From assembly GCF_025263485.1 (NCBI RefSeq), contig NZ_CP079863.1, positions 5,890,001 through 5,954,000 on the forward strand: a stretch of 64,000 nucleotides of DNA, read 5' to 3'. The notes under the pieces were generated by a model, which had not been told where the DNA came from, made no database searches, and worked only from the letters and a program-made list of their open reading frames with translations. Position numbers and translations under genes: made by a program. This DNA is from Mycobacterium sp. SMC-2. GTDB taxonomy: Bacteria; Actinomycetota; Actinomycetes; Mycobacteriales; Mycobacteriaceae. How positions within the stretch are numbered: the stretch's first letter is position 1; every line of letters begins with the position of its first letter. Positions 35,956 through 45,073 of this stretch are shown here, in pieces.

Positions 35956-36240
35956 TCGGCCAATACAGCGGCCGAGCAACCGGAAGCCCCCAACGCCACG
36001 CCGGGGTGGTCCCATAACTGGCAAAACAGCTAGCCAGATGGTCCCATCACTGGCAATCGGGTGGTCCCATGCTCATGGCAAAACCGGCGCCGAGCTGGTC
36101 CCTTATTCCTGGCAGCCGACAGTCGACCGGCATGTCAAAACCGTCGCGCTCCATATGGTCACCGTAAACCCTACGCATACCTGGCCCGCACCGAATCGCA
36201 TCTGCATTGGCGATTGATCCAGCCACTACCCAACTAACGC

Positions 36241-36271
36241 TACTGTTGGTAGCATAGCGCTACCAATAGTA
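36241..36271. promoter_or_regulatory. Inverted-repeat operator upstream of the cut tetR
   Basis: Arms TACTGTTGGTAGC (36241-36253) and GCTACCAATAGTA (36259-36271), 12 of 13 positions complementary. It lies about 90-140 bases upstream of the original tetR start codons. Nearly the same 13-mer (GCTACCGATAGTA) recurs at 41443, at the far side of the MmpL block. Confidence 0.55.
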
Positions 36272-36950
36272 CAGTTATTCGTAGGGGTTTGTGCGTAGTA
36301 GGGGGATTCGTGATCAGGCAACGGCTCGAACAACCCGTGGTCCAAAAGGCCACCAATGCACGGCTGGCATGTCGGTTCATGAGGCCATCCCACGAACCCT
36401 CCCAACTTGTGCGGCAGGGACTCGCACACGCCGAGGATGGCGTTCTGCGATGAATGCGCTGCTTGCGCTAACCAGGACCCAAGTGTGGATGAGTGCGGCT
36501 CGCGGTTTCAGGCTCAGCGGCCGCACCATTACCAGTGACATCCACCGAACGCCGCCGGACCAAGACCGCGTTCGTCCTCGGCATTACCCGCCTCGCTACT
36601 GCTCATACCTGGACGACAATTTGATGAACCGGGAAATGTACAACCACGTGCACGACGATCCCACCAGGCTAACTTCCCGGCTGGCTTTTCGTCTGCGGCG
36701 TTCATGAACCTTTCAGAATTTCGGCGACGGTGCGTCGTCACGGTCAATCAACCTGCGCGCCGAGGGGCACGTCGCGCCAGGCGCGAAATGCTGGTCCGTC
36801 GCCTGCGGGGTGCTCTCGGGCCAATCCAGGTGAGTAGTGCGGTAGCGGTCGACGGGTGCACGCCTGTCGCGGTTTCGGCGACGAAGCGAAAGGGTACTAG
36901 CGGTACTGTTCCGACACCGTTAGTTTCTTTTGGGATAACGGAGGTGGGGG
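36272..36950. other. About 680 bp without a convincing gene, upstream of mmpL
   Basis: A plus-strand frame (36291-36707) and minus-strand frames exist, but their products lack domain-like order. The final 60 bases hold GGTACTAGCGGTACTGTTCC, a short direct repeat (GGTACT), then the ribosome site GGAGG of mmpL. It probably contains the mmpL promoter and remnants. Confidence 0.4.
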
Positions 36951-39900
36951 ATGGCGGACAACGGGTGGGTTTCCTCGGGGGTGGCGACGCTGAGTCGCCC
37001 AGTTCGGGAGCAACTTCGCAAGGTCGCGGCGGGCGAGGGCGCATACAGTGATCGACTAGCTCGCCTGGCGGGGTTCAGCATCCGACATAAGGTGCTGGTC
37101 ATCGGGGCGTGGGTGGTGACCGCCGGCGTCCTGGCGATGCTGTTCCCCCAGCTGGAAACCGTTGTGAAACAGCAGTCGGTGAATCTGGTCCCCCCTGATG
37201 CTCCATCGCTGCAGACGGTTGACCGGATGGGCACGGCATTCGGCGAGCAGGGGTCCAAGACCACCGTCTTTGTTGCATTCGAGGACCCGACGGGCCTGAC
37301 TGCGCCGGTGCGTCAGCGCTACAAAACGATGGTTTCGCGGTTGCGTGCCGACTCCCAGCACGTGCGACTGGTTCAGGATCTGTTAGCCGACCCCGTTACT
37401 GCGGGTCAGGCGATGAGCCAGGATGGCAAGGCGTGGTATGTGCCGGTCGGGGTAGCTGGCACGCTCGGCGATCCTAGAGCGGCGGAATCCGTTCGGGCGG
37501 TGCGCGCTATTGTCGCCGAGTCGTTTAGCGGTACGTCCACGATCGTTCGTGTAACCGGACCTCCCGCGACATTCAGCGATCTAATCGATTCGGCTGAGCA
37601 GGATTTGATTGGCATCTCCATCGTGACAGCCGGTCTGATCGCGGTGATTTTGCTGGTCATCTATCGGTCACTAGTTACCGCGTTGCTGCCATTGCTCGTG
37701 ATCGGTGTGAGCCTGGCGGTCGGGCGCGGGGTGCTCTCGGCGCTGGGCGAATCAGGAATGCCGGTGTCGCAATTCACGATTGCGTTCATGACTGCCATCT
37801 TGTTGGGTGCCGGCACCGATTATTCCGTGTTTCTGATCAGCCGGTATCACGAGCAGCGCCGCCAGATGATTTCGGCTGACCTGGCTGTGATTAACGCAAC
37901 CGCCACCATCGGGCGGGTGATCATGGCTTCCGCCGCGACTGTGGCGTTTGCGTTTCTATCCTTGGTCTTTGCGAAGCTGAGCGTATTTAGCGCATTAGGC
38001 CCGGCGTGCGCGATCGCTGTCTTTGTCGGAGTCGCAGCTACAGTAACGTTGTTTCCTCCGGTATTGGCGCTTGCCGCGAAACATGGCATTGGCGAACCCA
38101 AAGCTGACCGCACGCGCCGATACTGGAACTGGATCGCCGTGGCCGTGGTCCGCCGACCCGCCCCACTGCTGGCCGCCAGCCTGGCACTTGTATTAGGCCT
38201 CGCGGCTGTCGCGCTGACTATGCACATCAGCTACGACGATCGGCAAGGACAGCCGGCGACGACCACCAGCAATGAGGGCTATCGCTTGCTGGATAGGCAT
38301 TTCCGCAAAGATACCGTCATCACACAGTTCATGGTCGTCGAATCACCCACAGATATGCGCACCAGTAAAGGCCTAGCCGACCTAGATGAAATGGCGTCTC
38401 GAGTGTCGCAATTGCCGGGCGTCACCAAGGTTTCCGGTGTCACTCGGCCCACCGGTGCACGCCTCGATCAGGCACAGCTCTCGTGGCAAAACGGCCAGAT
38501 CGGCAACAAGATGGCCGGCGCGGTCGCCAAGGGAGACGCCCATAAGGACGACCTGGCCAAACTCACCAGTGGCGCCGACCAACTCGCCGGCGGCCTGGCG
38601 CAACTTGACACCACCCTGCGCACGGCATTGACACCGCTGACCGCGGTCCTTACCCAAGCCCAGTCCAGCGGATCGCAATTTCAACACTTTCGCCCTCTGC
38701 TGCAGCAACTTTCGGCTACCACACCAACCATCGATCAAGCGATCCGAACCGGGCCGGGACTGCGTCAAGAAGCTCAACAAGCCCAAAACGCGATCGCCAC
38801 GATCGATCCGCTGGTTGGTGCGCTCAACACCTCCCCGTGGTGTGCCACCACACCCGAGTGTGCCCAGATCCGCGATCAGGTGCAGATTCTGGTGACCTTG
38901 CGCGATGGCGGCTTTTTCAGCCAGCTCGCCAACCTGGGCGACATGTACCAGCCGGGCAGCGACAATGCGGCGGGCACCGTAGCAGATCTGCAGAGCACGG
39001 TCACCTCGCTGAACAAGGCTTTCGGAGCACTCGGCGATCCCGCCGACATGGCCGGCAATATCCGCCGCCTCCAAAACGGCATCAGCCAGCTCGCGTCGGG
39101 TGCACAAGCCCTGGCCACCGGCGTGCACACCCTTGCCGACAGCAACATCGAAATGTTGTCCGGCATGAGTCAGGTCGCCACCCAATTACAAAATTCCGCG
39201 CGGTCCAGCGCCGGTTCGGACAACGCCAGCGGCTTTTACCTGCCCGCCAACACCTTCGAGAATCGCCAGTTCGCCGATGTGGCAAAACATTTTATGTCGG
39301 CCGATGGCAAGACCGCCCGCTTCGCGATCGAATCGAGCTACAACCCCTACAGCAGCCAAGCGATGGATCTCGCTCAGAAAATCACCGAAGTTGCCGGGGC
39401 CGCACGCCCGAACACCTCCCTGGCCAACGCCACGATATCGATGGCCGGTTTCCCCGCCGTCAACTCCGATATTCAGCGCCTGCTGTCGGCCGACTTTCAT
39501 CTGCTGGCGATCGCCACGCTCGTCATCGTCGGAGTGATCCTTGTCCTTCTCCTGCGTGCCTTGCTGGCCCCGCTCTACCTCCTCGGTACGGTCGTACTCA
39601 ACTATGGCGCGGCACTGGGCATTGGGACGCTCGTCTTCCAATACGGCCTGGGTAAGGAAATCGCCTGGCCCGTACCGCTTGTGGCGTTCATCATCCTGGT
39701 CGCCGTCGGCGCCGACTACAACATGCTGCTGATCTCGCGGTTACGCGAAGAATCCGCTCACAACATTCGCGTCGGCGTGCTACGCACGGTCGCAAACACC
39801 GGTTCAGTCATCACCTCAGCCGGGCTCATCTTCGCCGCGAGTATGTTCGGCCTGATGGTCGGCTCTGTCGGAATCATGATCCAAGTCGGATTCATCGTCG

Positions 39901-40037
39901 GCTGCGGCCTACTACTCGACACCTTCGTCGTTCGCACCCTCACGGTGCCCGCGATCGCTACGCTCCTGCGCGAGGCCAGCTGGTGGCCGCAACGGAAATC
40001 CTCGACTCACAACGGCCGACCACACCGGACCACATGA
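36951..40037 (+). CDS. MmpL-family RND transporter
   Basis: 1028 residues, starting MADNGWVSSG after GGAGGTGGGGG. One membrane helix near residue 45, a periplasmic domain, then helices 2-6 from residue 220 with the MMPL signature GAGTDYSVFLISRYHEQRR, a second large periplasmic domain (residues 430-840), and the second helix bundle with AVGADYNMLLISRLREES. The two Asp-Tyr pairs carry the proton relay. No MmpS partner is adjacent. MmpL proteins export lipids, siderophores or drugs. Coupled to an alpha/beta hydrolase, it may export or detoxify a hydrophobic compound. Confidence 0.93.
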   Translation: MADNGWVSSGVATLSRPVREQLRKVAAGEGAYSDRLARLAGFSIRHKVLVIGAWVVTAGVLAMLFPQLETVVKQQSVNLVPPDAPSLQTVDRMGTAFGEQGSKTTVFVAFEDPTGLTAPVRQRYKTMVSRLRADSQHVRLVQDLLADPVTAGQAMSQDGKAWYVPVGVAGTLGDPRAAESVRAVRAIVAESFSGTSTIVRVTGPPATFSDLIDSAEQDLIGISIVTAGLIAVILLVIYRSLVTALLPLLVIGVSLAVGRGVLSALGESGMPVSQFTIAFMTAILLGAGTDYSVFLISRYHEQRRQMISADLAVINATATIGRVIMASAATVAFAFLSLVFAKLSVFSALGPACAIAVFVGVAATVTLFPPVLALAAKHGIGEPKADRTRRYWNWIAVAVVRRPAPLLAASLALVLGLAAVALTMHISYDDRQGQPATTTSNEGYRLLDRHFRKDTVITQFMVVESPTDMRTSKGLADLDEMASRVSQLPGVTKVSGVTRPTGARLDQAQLSWQNGQIGNKMAGAVAKGDAHKDDLAKLTSGADQLAGGLAQLDTTLRTALTPLTAVLTQAQSSGSQFQHFRPLLQQLSATTPTIDQAIRTGPGLRQEAQQAQNAIATIDPLVGALNTSPWCATTPECAQIRDQVQILVTLRDGGFFSQLANLGDMYQPGSDNAAGTVADLQSTVTSLNKAFGALGDPADMAGNIRRLQNGISQLASGAQALATGVHTLADSNIEMLSGMSQVATQLQNSARSSAGSDNASGFYLPANTFENRQFADVAKHFMSADGKTARFAIESSYNPYSSQAMDLAQKITEVAGAARPNTSLANATISMAGFPAVNSDIQRLLSADFHLLAIATLVIVGVILVLLLRALLAPLYLLGTVVLNYGAALGIGTLVFQYGLGKEIAWPVPLVAFIILVAVGADYNMLLISRLREESAHNIRVGVLRTVANTGSVITSAGLIFAASMFGLMVGSVGIMIQVGFIVGCGLLLDTFVVRTLTVPAIATLLREASWWPQRKSSTHNGRPHRTT

Positions 40038-40930
40038 CAATTGGCCGAGAGCGCATCCGCACCAGCGACGGGATCACTCTCGTGGCCGATTGCTACCGGC
40101 ACGCCGCGACTCACCCCGTCGTGTTGCTGCTCCATGGCGGCGGCCAGAACCGTCACGCGTGGGCCACCACCGCCCGTCGACTCTATTCCCACGGCTACAC
40201 CGTCGTCGCCTACGACACACGAGGTCACGGCGACAGCGACTGGGACCCGAGCGGACAATATGACATCGAACGGTTTGTGTCCGATCTGATCTCGGTACGA
40301 GGACACGTCAGCGCCGACAGTCCCCCCGCCGTCGTCGGCGCGTCGCTGGGTGGGCTGATCATCCTCGCTACCCATCTGCTGGCCCCACCCGACCTCTGGG
40401 CAGCCGTTGTCCTGGTCGACATCACCCCGCGAATGGAATTTCATGGGGCCCGTCGCATCCTGTCATTCATGGCCGGACACCCCGACGGATTCGGCACGCT
40501 CAATGATGCCGCCGATGTCATCGCCGAATACAACCCACGCCGCGCGCGACCCGAAAATCTCGACGGCCTGCACAAGGTTCTGCGCCAACGTAGCGATGGC
40601 CGATGGATCTGGCGCTGGGACCCGGCCTTCATCAGCTCCAACTTCGATGTCCTCCAAGGCAATCTCATGACGGGCAGCGAGGAGTTCGACGCCATCAGCG
40701 GATTCCTCGCCGAAGGAGCACGTCGAATCACGGCCCCAACGCTGTTGGTACGCGGGGCACTTTCAGACGTAGTCTCCCAGGAAACCGTCAGCGAATTCCG
40801 CCAGCTCGTCAGGCACGCCGAAACGACGGACGTCACCGGCACCGGTCACATGGTTGCCGGCGACAACAACGACGCGTTCACCGCCGCGGTTACCGACTTC
40901 CTCGACCGCGCCATGAGGACCCTGACATAA
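40034..40930 (+). CDS. Alpha/beta-fold hydrolase
   Basis: About 298 residues from the ATG overlapping the mmpL stop (ATGA), so translationally coupled. Oxyanion region LLLHGGGQNRHAW, nucleophile elbow VGASLGGLI (Ser in G-x-S-x-G), catalytic His in TGTGHMVAGDNN. It resembles epoxide hydrolase or haloperoxidase-like esterases. Together with mmpL and the P450 it suggests a small lipophilic-compound module. Confidence 0.88.
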   Translation: MTIGRERIRTSDGITLVADCYRHAATHPVVLLLHGGGQNRHAWATTARRLYSHGYTVVAYDTRGHGDSDWDPSGQYDIERFVSDLISVRGHVSADSPPAVVGASLGGLIILATHLLAPPDLWAAVVLVDITPRMEFHGARRILSFMAGHPDGFGTLNDAADVIAEYNPRRARPENLDGLHKVLRQRSDGRWIWRWDPAFISSNFDVLQGNLMTGSEEFDAISGFLAEGARRITAPTLLVRGALSDVVSQETVSEFRQLVRHAETTDVTGTGHMVAGDNNDAFTAAVTDFLDRAMRTLT

Positions 40931-40958
40931 GCATCCAGCGAGTCTTCAGCCACCCGGG

Positions 40959-41405
40959 CTACTGATGTGCCATGGCTTTGGGTTGTGTTGCGTCTGAGTC
41001 ATTCTCGTCGACAGGAAGGTCGTGCCGAATCGCTCGGACGCGACCTCGCGGCAGACACGCCACGTATCCGTGACACTTGCCATAGAGTTCCCACGAGGTC
41101 GCCGCTACATCCGGGTCGACGTCGATGCGGTGGCCGGGGGAGAAACAGAGATGTAAGGCCCCGTCGTCGTCGCACCAGGCGCGCGTACAGATCGCTCCGG
41201 CAAGGTCCAACAGTGGCCGCTCCTCGGGCGAAAGGTTGATGGGGTCGATCAACACTTCATCCGACGGCCAGGCTCCTGCCGGCGGGAGGGTCAGTCGCAG
41301 CGGTCGGGAAATCACCAATTCGTTGTAACCGTCGAGGTCGAGTATGAGCCCTTCGTGCAGCGAGACTCGCTGAACGGTGCATTGCTCAATCCATTGCGTG
41401 TGCAT
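40959..41405 (-). CDS. DUF6188-like hypothetical protein
   Basis: About 148 residues from MHTQWIEQCTVQRVSL (41405). A beta-rich pattern, with LDGYNELVISRPLRLTLP, a central helix RPLLDLAGAICTRAWCDD, and LHLCFSPGHRIDVDPD before SWELYG, matches what I know of the DUF6188 family in actinobacteria. The function is unknown. It converges with the hydrolase gene and diverges from the 522-residue gene across an operator-like palindrome. Confidence 0.6.
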   Translation of the reverse strand: MHTQWIEQCTVQRVSLHEGLILDLDGYNELVISRPLRLTLPPAGAWPSDEVLIDPINLSPEERPLLDLAGAICTRAWCDDDGALHLCFSPGHRIDVDPDVAATSWELYGKCHGYVACLPRGRVRAIRHDLPVDENDSDATQPKAMAHQ

Positions 41406-41442
41406 AACCGCCCCCTTCGACGCGTCGGTGAGTCCCATCTAT

Positions 41443-41476
41443 GCTACCGATAGTAGCGCAACGATACTATTAGTAT
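41443..41476. promoter_or_regulatory. Two palindromes between the DUF6188-like and 522-residue genes
   Basis: GCTACCGATAGTAGC (41443-41457) and ATACTATTAGTAT (41464-41476). The first shares 12 of 13 bases with GCTACCAATAGTA at 36259. Both lie where divergent promoters would be. Confidence 0.5.
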
Positions 41477-41669
41477 TCCTATGCGCTATCGCGGGCGTTC
41501 CATGCATCAAGAATGCGCTGCAAACCTCGATCAATGCGCTCGCGCGCCTCCCCTGCCGTGCGGCTCTGGTGTGGCTGCGGTCGGTTGACCTGCCGTATGC
41601 ATGCAGTCGTCGGAATGCGAACACTACGGACCGATCTGAGTTGTCATCCCCAAGTGCGACCATCCCAAT

Positions 41670-43238
41670 ATGGCGATCACCATCCCATCCGGCCGGCCCA
41701 ACTGGCGCTTCATGCGCTACGTTCGGCCGCCGACGAGAGACTCGAAGTTGGAGCCTCTGTACCCATTGAGGCCGGCAACGCGCCCGGTGCGGCTGGGCAT
41801 TGATGTCGGGACCATCGCGGAGCCGCCGGAGGAGGGCTACATCACCGGGTTCCTGACGCGCGACGAGATCGAGGTGCACCTATTGATCCCGGCGGCAACG
41901 GAAGCTCCGAGCGGGTGGACCGAGTTGCTCGATGAACCGCCTTGCCACACCGTCAATTTCACGAACGTAGCTGACGCAGGCAAGTTCTGCGACGCGGCCG
42001 AGTTCTCCGTCAGCACCGCTCGTGGCGAGAGCTACCGTGCCTGGTCCAAGGCTCGGTTCTTCGCCGCGTACCAGCAGCTCGATGAGCACGATGCGCCGGA
42101 CGGCCTCCCCCCGTTGACGCTCGATCAGCGACATCGTGCAGCTGCCTATGCTGCCGCCGCCGGGGCTGTTGGCATCGATGCCATCGTCACCACCGCCCCC
42201 ACTGCGGGACGAACAGATGTCGCCGACAACGATGTGGTCGTCAGCGTGACACCCGACGCGGCTGTACCACTCATCGGTCACTACTTGCGGGTGACTAGCA
42301 ATCCGGTTGTGACGGTCGAGCGCGGCATGTTGGTGGGTGGCGGAAGCTGGGAGACGACGGAGTCGACTGCGACCATCGTCAATCTTTACGACTGGGGCAC
42401 GGTCAGCGGATTGCCATACTTCGATGCCGCTTCAATGTTTGCGGCTGCCGCTAAAGGTGGACCTGAGGCCGCAGAGGCATTCACGTCGGTTCGCATCCGC
42501 CTGAGACGTGCAGCGCGCGCGTTCGACGATCTGCTGGCCGCGCTGTCGAACCCGCTGGACGGGAAGCGGAACGAAGATGTTGCCGAGGCTACCGCTGAAG
42601 CTTTTGACCGTGAATTACTCTATCTTGCAGCAGTTTTCGATATTTTCGGGCGTGCTTACCAAGCGATGGTCGACCCGTCAGTTGATCGGAAAAAGGCTCG
42701 GGGATCACTCGACTCGCGGACCTTCATCGACAAGGAAGTGCGAACGCAGTACGACCAGTCACTTTTGGGTGACGTGACGCGCCTGCGGGTGTATGCGTGG
42801 CTCTGCAAGCAGTTGAGGAATCACATCCACGATGGCGTTCTTGCCGTCGACACCCACCCTGGCCGCAGCTACGGCAACACGATGAACGTGGCGCTGAATC
42901 TCAGTGTGATTCCCGAGTTAGCCCTCGGTGCCGACAATGAGATGACTCAGCACCACTACGACGCGCTGGGAGTGTGGCAGACCGAACCTGTTTCGCCCTT
43001 TACCGGTTCGTCAATGGTGGCCGACCTTGCGACAACCGGTTTCACCCTCATCCGAGCGGCGCTCGAGTACATCGAAGCGTTCACGAAACTTATCGTCCGG
43101 AACAAACCGGCGAATGCGCCGTCGTCTAGTGCGTTCCTGGGATGCGTGCAGGCTCGTCCGGGCGAGGTCGAGCCAGCGCCCCCAAAGCGAGCAGTGTTCT
43201 ATCAAGCACTGTTCGGATTACATCCGGACAGCGTGTAG
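41670..43238 (+). CDS. 522-residue protein of unknown function
   Basis: It starts MAITIPSGRPNWRFMRYVRP. Residues 1-150 are mixed alpha/beta, with a stretch reminiscent of an actin-like or sugar-binding strand (RLGIDVGTIAEPPEEGY). Residues 150-280 are Ala-rich, with YAAAAGAVGIDAIVTTAPTA. Residues 280-500 are helical, with LRVYAWLCKQLRNHIHDGVL (a HEPN-like spacing of polar residues, not a clear R-x4-6-H motif) and IRAALEYIEAFTKLIVRNKP. No signal peptide or membrane helix. It lies in the cargo zone next to the Nudix and GntR genes. I do not recognise a family. Confidence 0.75.
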   Translation: MAITIPSGRPNWRFMRYVRPPTRDSKLEPLYPLRPATRPVRLGIDVGTIAEPPEEGYITGFLTRDEIEVHLLIPAATEAPSGWTELLDEPPCHTVNFTNVADAGKFCDAAEFSVSTARGESYRAWSKARFFAAYQQLDEHDAPDGLPPLTLDQRHRAAAYAAAAGAVGIDAIVTTAPTAGRTDVADNDVVVSVTPDAAVPLIGHYLRVTSNPVVTVERGMLVGGGSWETTESTATIVNLYDWGTVSGLPYFDAASMFAAAAKGGPEAAEAFTSVRIRLRRAARAFDDLLAALSNPLDGKRNEDVAEATAEAFDRELLYLAAVFDIFGRAYQAMVDPSVDRKKARGSLDSRTFIDKEVRTQYDQSLLGDVTRLRVYAWLCKQLRNHIHDGVLAVDTHPGRSYGNTMNVALNLSVIPELALGADNEMTQHHYDALGVWQTEPVSPFTGSSMVADLATTGFTLIRAALEYIEAFTKLIVRNKPANAPSSSAFLGCVQARPGEVEPAPPKRAVFYQALFGLHPDSV

Positions 43239-43245
43239 TGGACCC

Positions 43246-43677
43246 CTAGCAGCCCGACACGAGGTTGACGCCGTCATGGACCCGCGAATGAGTTTCTTCG
43301 TCGAACGCGTCCAGTACACGCACCGCGAATGCAGGATTCATCGCTGACTGAACTTCCTCCCTTGTCATCCAACGAACCTCGCGGGCTTCCGCAGTGGGGT
43401 GAGTGTCCCCATCGGCCGGATGGCAGCGGTAGACCAGAGCGACAATCCCATGGGTCAGGTTCTTGTAAACGCCGGTGAGACGTTCTACCTTCACCGTCAA
43501 TCCGGTTTCCTCAAGGACTTCGCGCCGAACACCGTCCTCAAAAGATTCGCCTAGTTCGAGTACACCACCAGGGGCTTCCCAGTGGCCGTTGTCGTCCCGC
43601 CTGATCACGAGAACGCGATCATCGTCACGCACTACGATGCCGGCGACACTGACCGAGTGCTTAGGCGAGGTTGCCAT
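43246..43677 (-). CDS. Nudix hydrolase, Pif-like AICE protein
   Basis: 143 residues with a complete Nudix box: GGVLELGESFEDGVRREVLE, then ETGL (G-x5-E-x7-R-E-U-x-E-E-x-G-U). In pSAM2-type AICEs the gene beside the KorSA regulator (pif) encodes a Nudix protein that blocks transfer into cells already carrying the element. Position here, divergent from a GntR regulator in an AICE, fits that role. An ordinary nucleotide-cleaning role is the alternative. Confidence 0.85.
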   Translation of the reverse strand: MATSPKHSVSVAGIVVRDDDRVLVIRRDDNGHWEAPGGVLELGESFEDGVRREVLEETGLTVKVERLTGVYKNLTHGIVALVYRCHPADGDTHPTAEAREVRWMTREEVQSAMNPAFAVRVLDAFDEETHSRVHDGVNLVSGC

Positions 43678-43720
43678 TTCTGGGGTCCTCCTTGTTCGAT
43701 GCCGGCAGAAGAGACACGGG

Positions 43721-43756
43721 TTGACTGGCTTCCTAGACTAGTCGTCTAGACATGTG
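43721..43756. promoter_or_regulatory. Operator region of the GntR regulator
   Basis: A -35-like TTGACT (43721-43726), then TAGTCGTCTAGA (43739-43750), whose reverse complement TCTAGACGACTA recurs at 44594-44605 in front of the transfer genes. Regulators of this type bind their own promoter and the tra promoter. Confidence 0.55.
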
Positions 43757-44551
43757 ATGGAAGGCCAGCGGGTGCTGCAACTTGGACAAATCGACAGAGC
43801 CGATGACAAGCCGCCATATCGGCAGATCGCGGGCATGTTGCGAGAAGCGATCCGTTCCAACCGGCTAGCTCCCGGGGAACGACTGCCGTCTGAGACGGAA
43901 CTTATCGAGCATTTCGGTGTGGCACGCATGACGGTAAGACAAGCTGTGCAGGAGCTTCGTTCCGAGGGACTGGTCGTCTCGCAGCATGGCCGCGGGGTGT
44001 TTATTCGCCCGACGCCCCCCATCCGCCGGCTCGCGTCGGATCGATTCGCGCGACAGCATCGCGCGGCAGGCAAGGCGGCGTTTACCGTCGAGGCCGAGAA
44101 ATCGGGTTACTCGCCGCAAGTCGACAATATTGCGGTGAGCCGCGAGAAGCCGAATTCGTTTGTAGCGGAACGACTTCGATTATCACCGGACGATGACATC
44201 GTCGTGCGATCGCGCCGCTACCTGGCGAATGGCCGACCGGTTGAAACGGCGGTCTCCTTCATCCCGGCTGCTTTCGCCGAAGGCACGAGGATCGAGCAGG
44301 TGGACACTGGGCCCGGGGGCATCTACGCCCGACTGGAAGAGAATGGCCACGTACTCGGTCACTTCACCGAGGAGGTCGCAGCCCGAATGCCCACTCCCGA
44401 AGAACGGCGGCAACTGGAACTCGAACCAGGCGTTCCCGTATTGACAGTGCTGCGAACCGCATATGACGCGAATGACGTGGCGGTTGAGGTCTGCGACACG
44501 GTGAAAGTTGCTTCCGCCTACCTGCTCGAATACGAGTTCCCGGCCCGCTGA
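43757..44551 (+). CDS. GntR-family regulator (KorSA/TraR-like)
   Basis: About 264 residues from the ATG at 43757 (a GTG at 43754 is in frame). N-terminal winged helix: PPYRQIAGMLREAIRSNRLA, PGERLPSETELIEHFGVARM, TVRQAVQELRSEGLVV. C-terminal UTRA domain (VAERLRLSPDDDIVVRSRRY, YARLEENGHVLGHFTEEVAA). In AICEs this regulator keeps replication and transfer off until excision. Confidence 0.88.
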   Translation: MEGQRVLQLGQIDRADDKPPYRQIAGMLREAIRSNRLAPGERLPSETELIEHFGVARMTVRQAVQELRSEGLVVSQHGRGVFIRPTPPIRRLASDRFARQHRAAGKAAFTVEAEKSGYSPQVDNIAVSREKPNSFVAERLRLSPDDDIVVRSRRYLANGRPVETAVSFIPAAFAEGTRIEQVDTGPGGIYARLEENGHVLGHFTEEVAARMPTPEERRQLELEPGVPVLTVLRTAYDANDVAVEVCDTVKVASAYLLEYEFPAR

Positions 44552-44584
44552 GCCCAAAGTCTTCGATCAACTGGGCGTCGACCG

Positions 44585-44626
44585 TTGCACTCCTCTAGAC
44601 GACTATGTAACCTCAACTTGTCTAGA
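44585..44626 (+). promoter_or_regulatory. Promoter and operator of the transfer operon
   Basis: TTGCAC (44585-44590), 17-base spacer, TAACCT (44608-44613). The regulator site TCTAGACGACTA (44594-44605) lies inside the spacer and a second TCTAGA is at 44621-44626 past the start, so binding would occlude RNA polymerase. Confidence 0.55.
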
Positions 44627-44650
44627 GCAGTTCTCATGAAAGGTCGACAA

Positions 44651-45073
44651 ATGTCTGTGCCGAAATGGCTCAAGGTGTCACACCAGCAGGTTTTCCCACG
44701 CAAAGCGTTTGTGGTGTCCGACGTGACGGCGGTGATCGATTACGAGCGGTCGACGAAGGACAACAAGGTCCAGGCGACTGATCGAGAATCAGGCGCTCCG
44801 TTGTGGCAGGTCGAAGTCCTCGACGGCGACCCGACAGCTAGTAAGCGAGCGCGCACTCTCACCGTCAAGTTCGCAACGCCCAAGCAGCCTGTGTGCCCAC
44901 CGAACACTGCCGGAATGCCCTTCACACCAGTGATTTTCGAGGAACTATACATATTGCCGTACGTAGACCGTTCGAGCGAATCCGGCCGCATCGCGTGGTC
45001 GTTTCGGGCCTCGGGTATGACTGCGGACACCGGCAAGGCGGGGTCCTCAGCGGGAGACCGGGTGTCAGCATGA
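44651..45073 (+). CDS. AICE conserved protein upstream of traB
   Basis: About 140 residues from the ATG at 44651 (MSVPKWLKVSHQQVFPRK). Beta-rich, with GAPLWQVEVLDGDPTASKRA and FEELYILPYVDRSSESGRIA. Proteins of this kind precede the transfer ATPase in pSAM2-like elements. Its stop overlaps the traB start (ATGA). The function is not known. Confidence 0.65.
   Translation: MSVPKWLKVSHQQVFPRKAFVVSDVTAVIDYERSTKDNKVQATDRESGAPLWQVEVLDGDPTASKRARTLTVKFATPKQPVCPPNTAGMPFTPVIFEELYILPYVDRSSESGRIAWSFRASGMTADTGKAGSSAGDRVSA

Larger units (their letters stand above)
33488..36121 (-). mobile_element. IS21-family insertion sequence, 2634 bp, with 6-bp target duplication
   Basis: Ends are TGTCG-(C/G)-(T/C)TGCCAGG on the left and the complement CCTGGCAGCCGACA on the right. 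The direct repeat GTCGAC flanks it (33482-33487 and 36122-36127). Multiple internal TGGTCCCAT...TGGCA units at both ends (right: 36007-36100) are the transposase-binding repeats usual for IS21. It encodes istA and istB on the minus strand with overlapping ends. It looks intact and recent. Confidence 0.88.

Noticed and set aside
36291..36707. 138-codon plus-strand frame upstream of mmpL (possible MmpS)
   Set aside because: No signal or membrane helix and no MmpS pattern.
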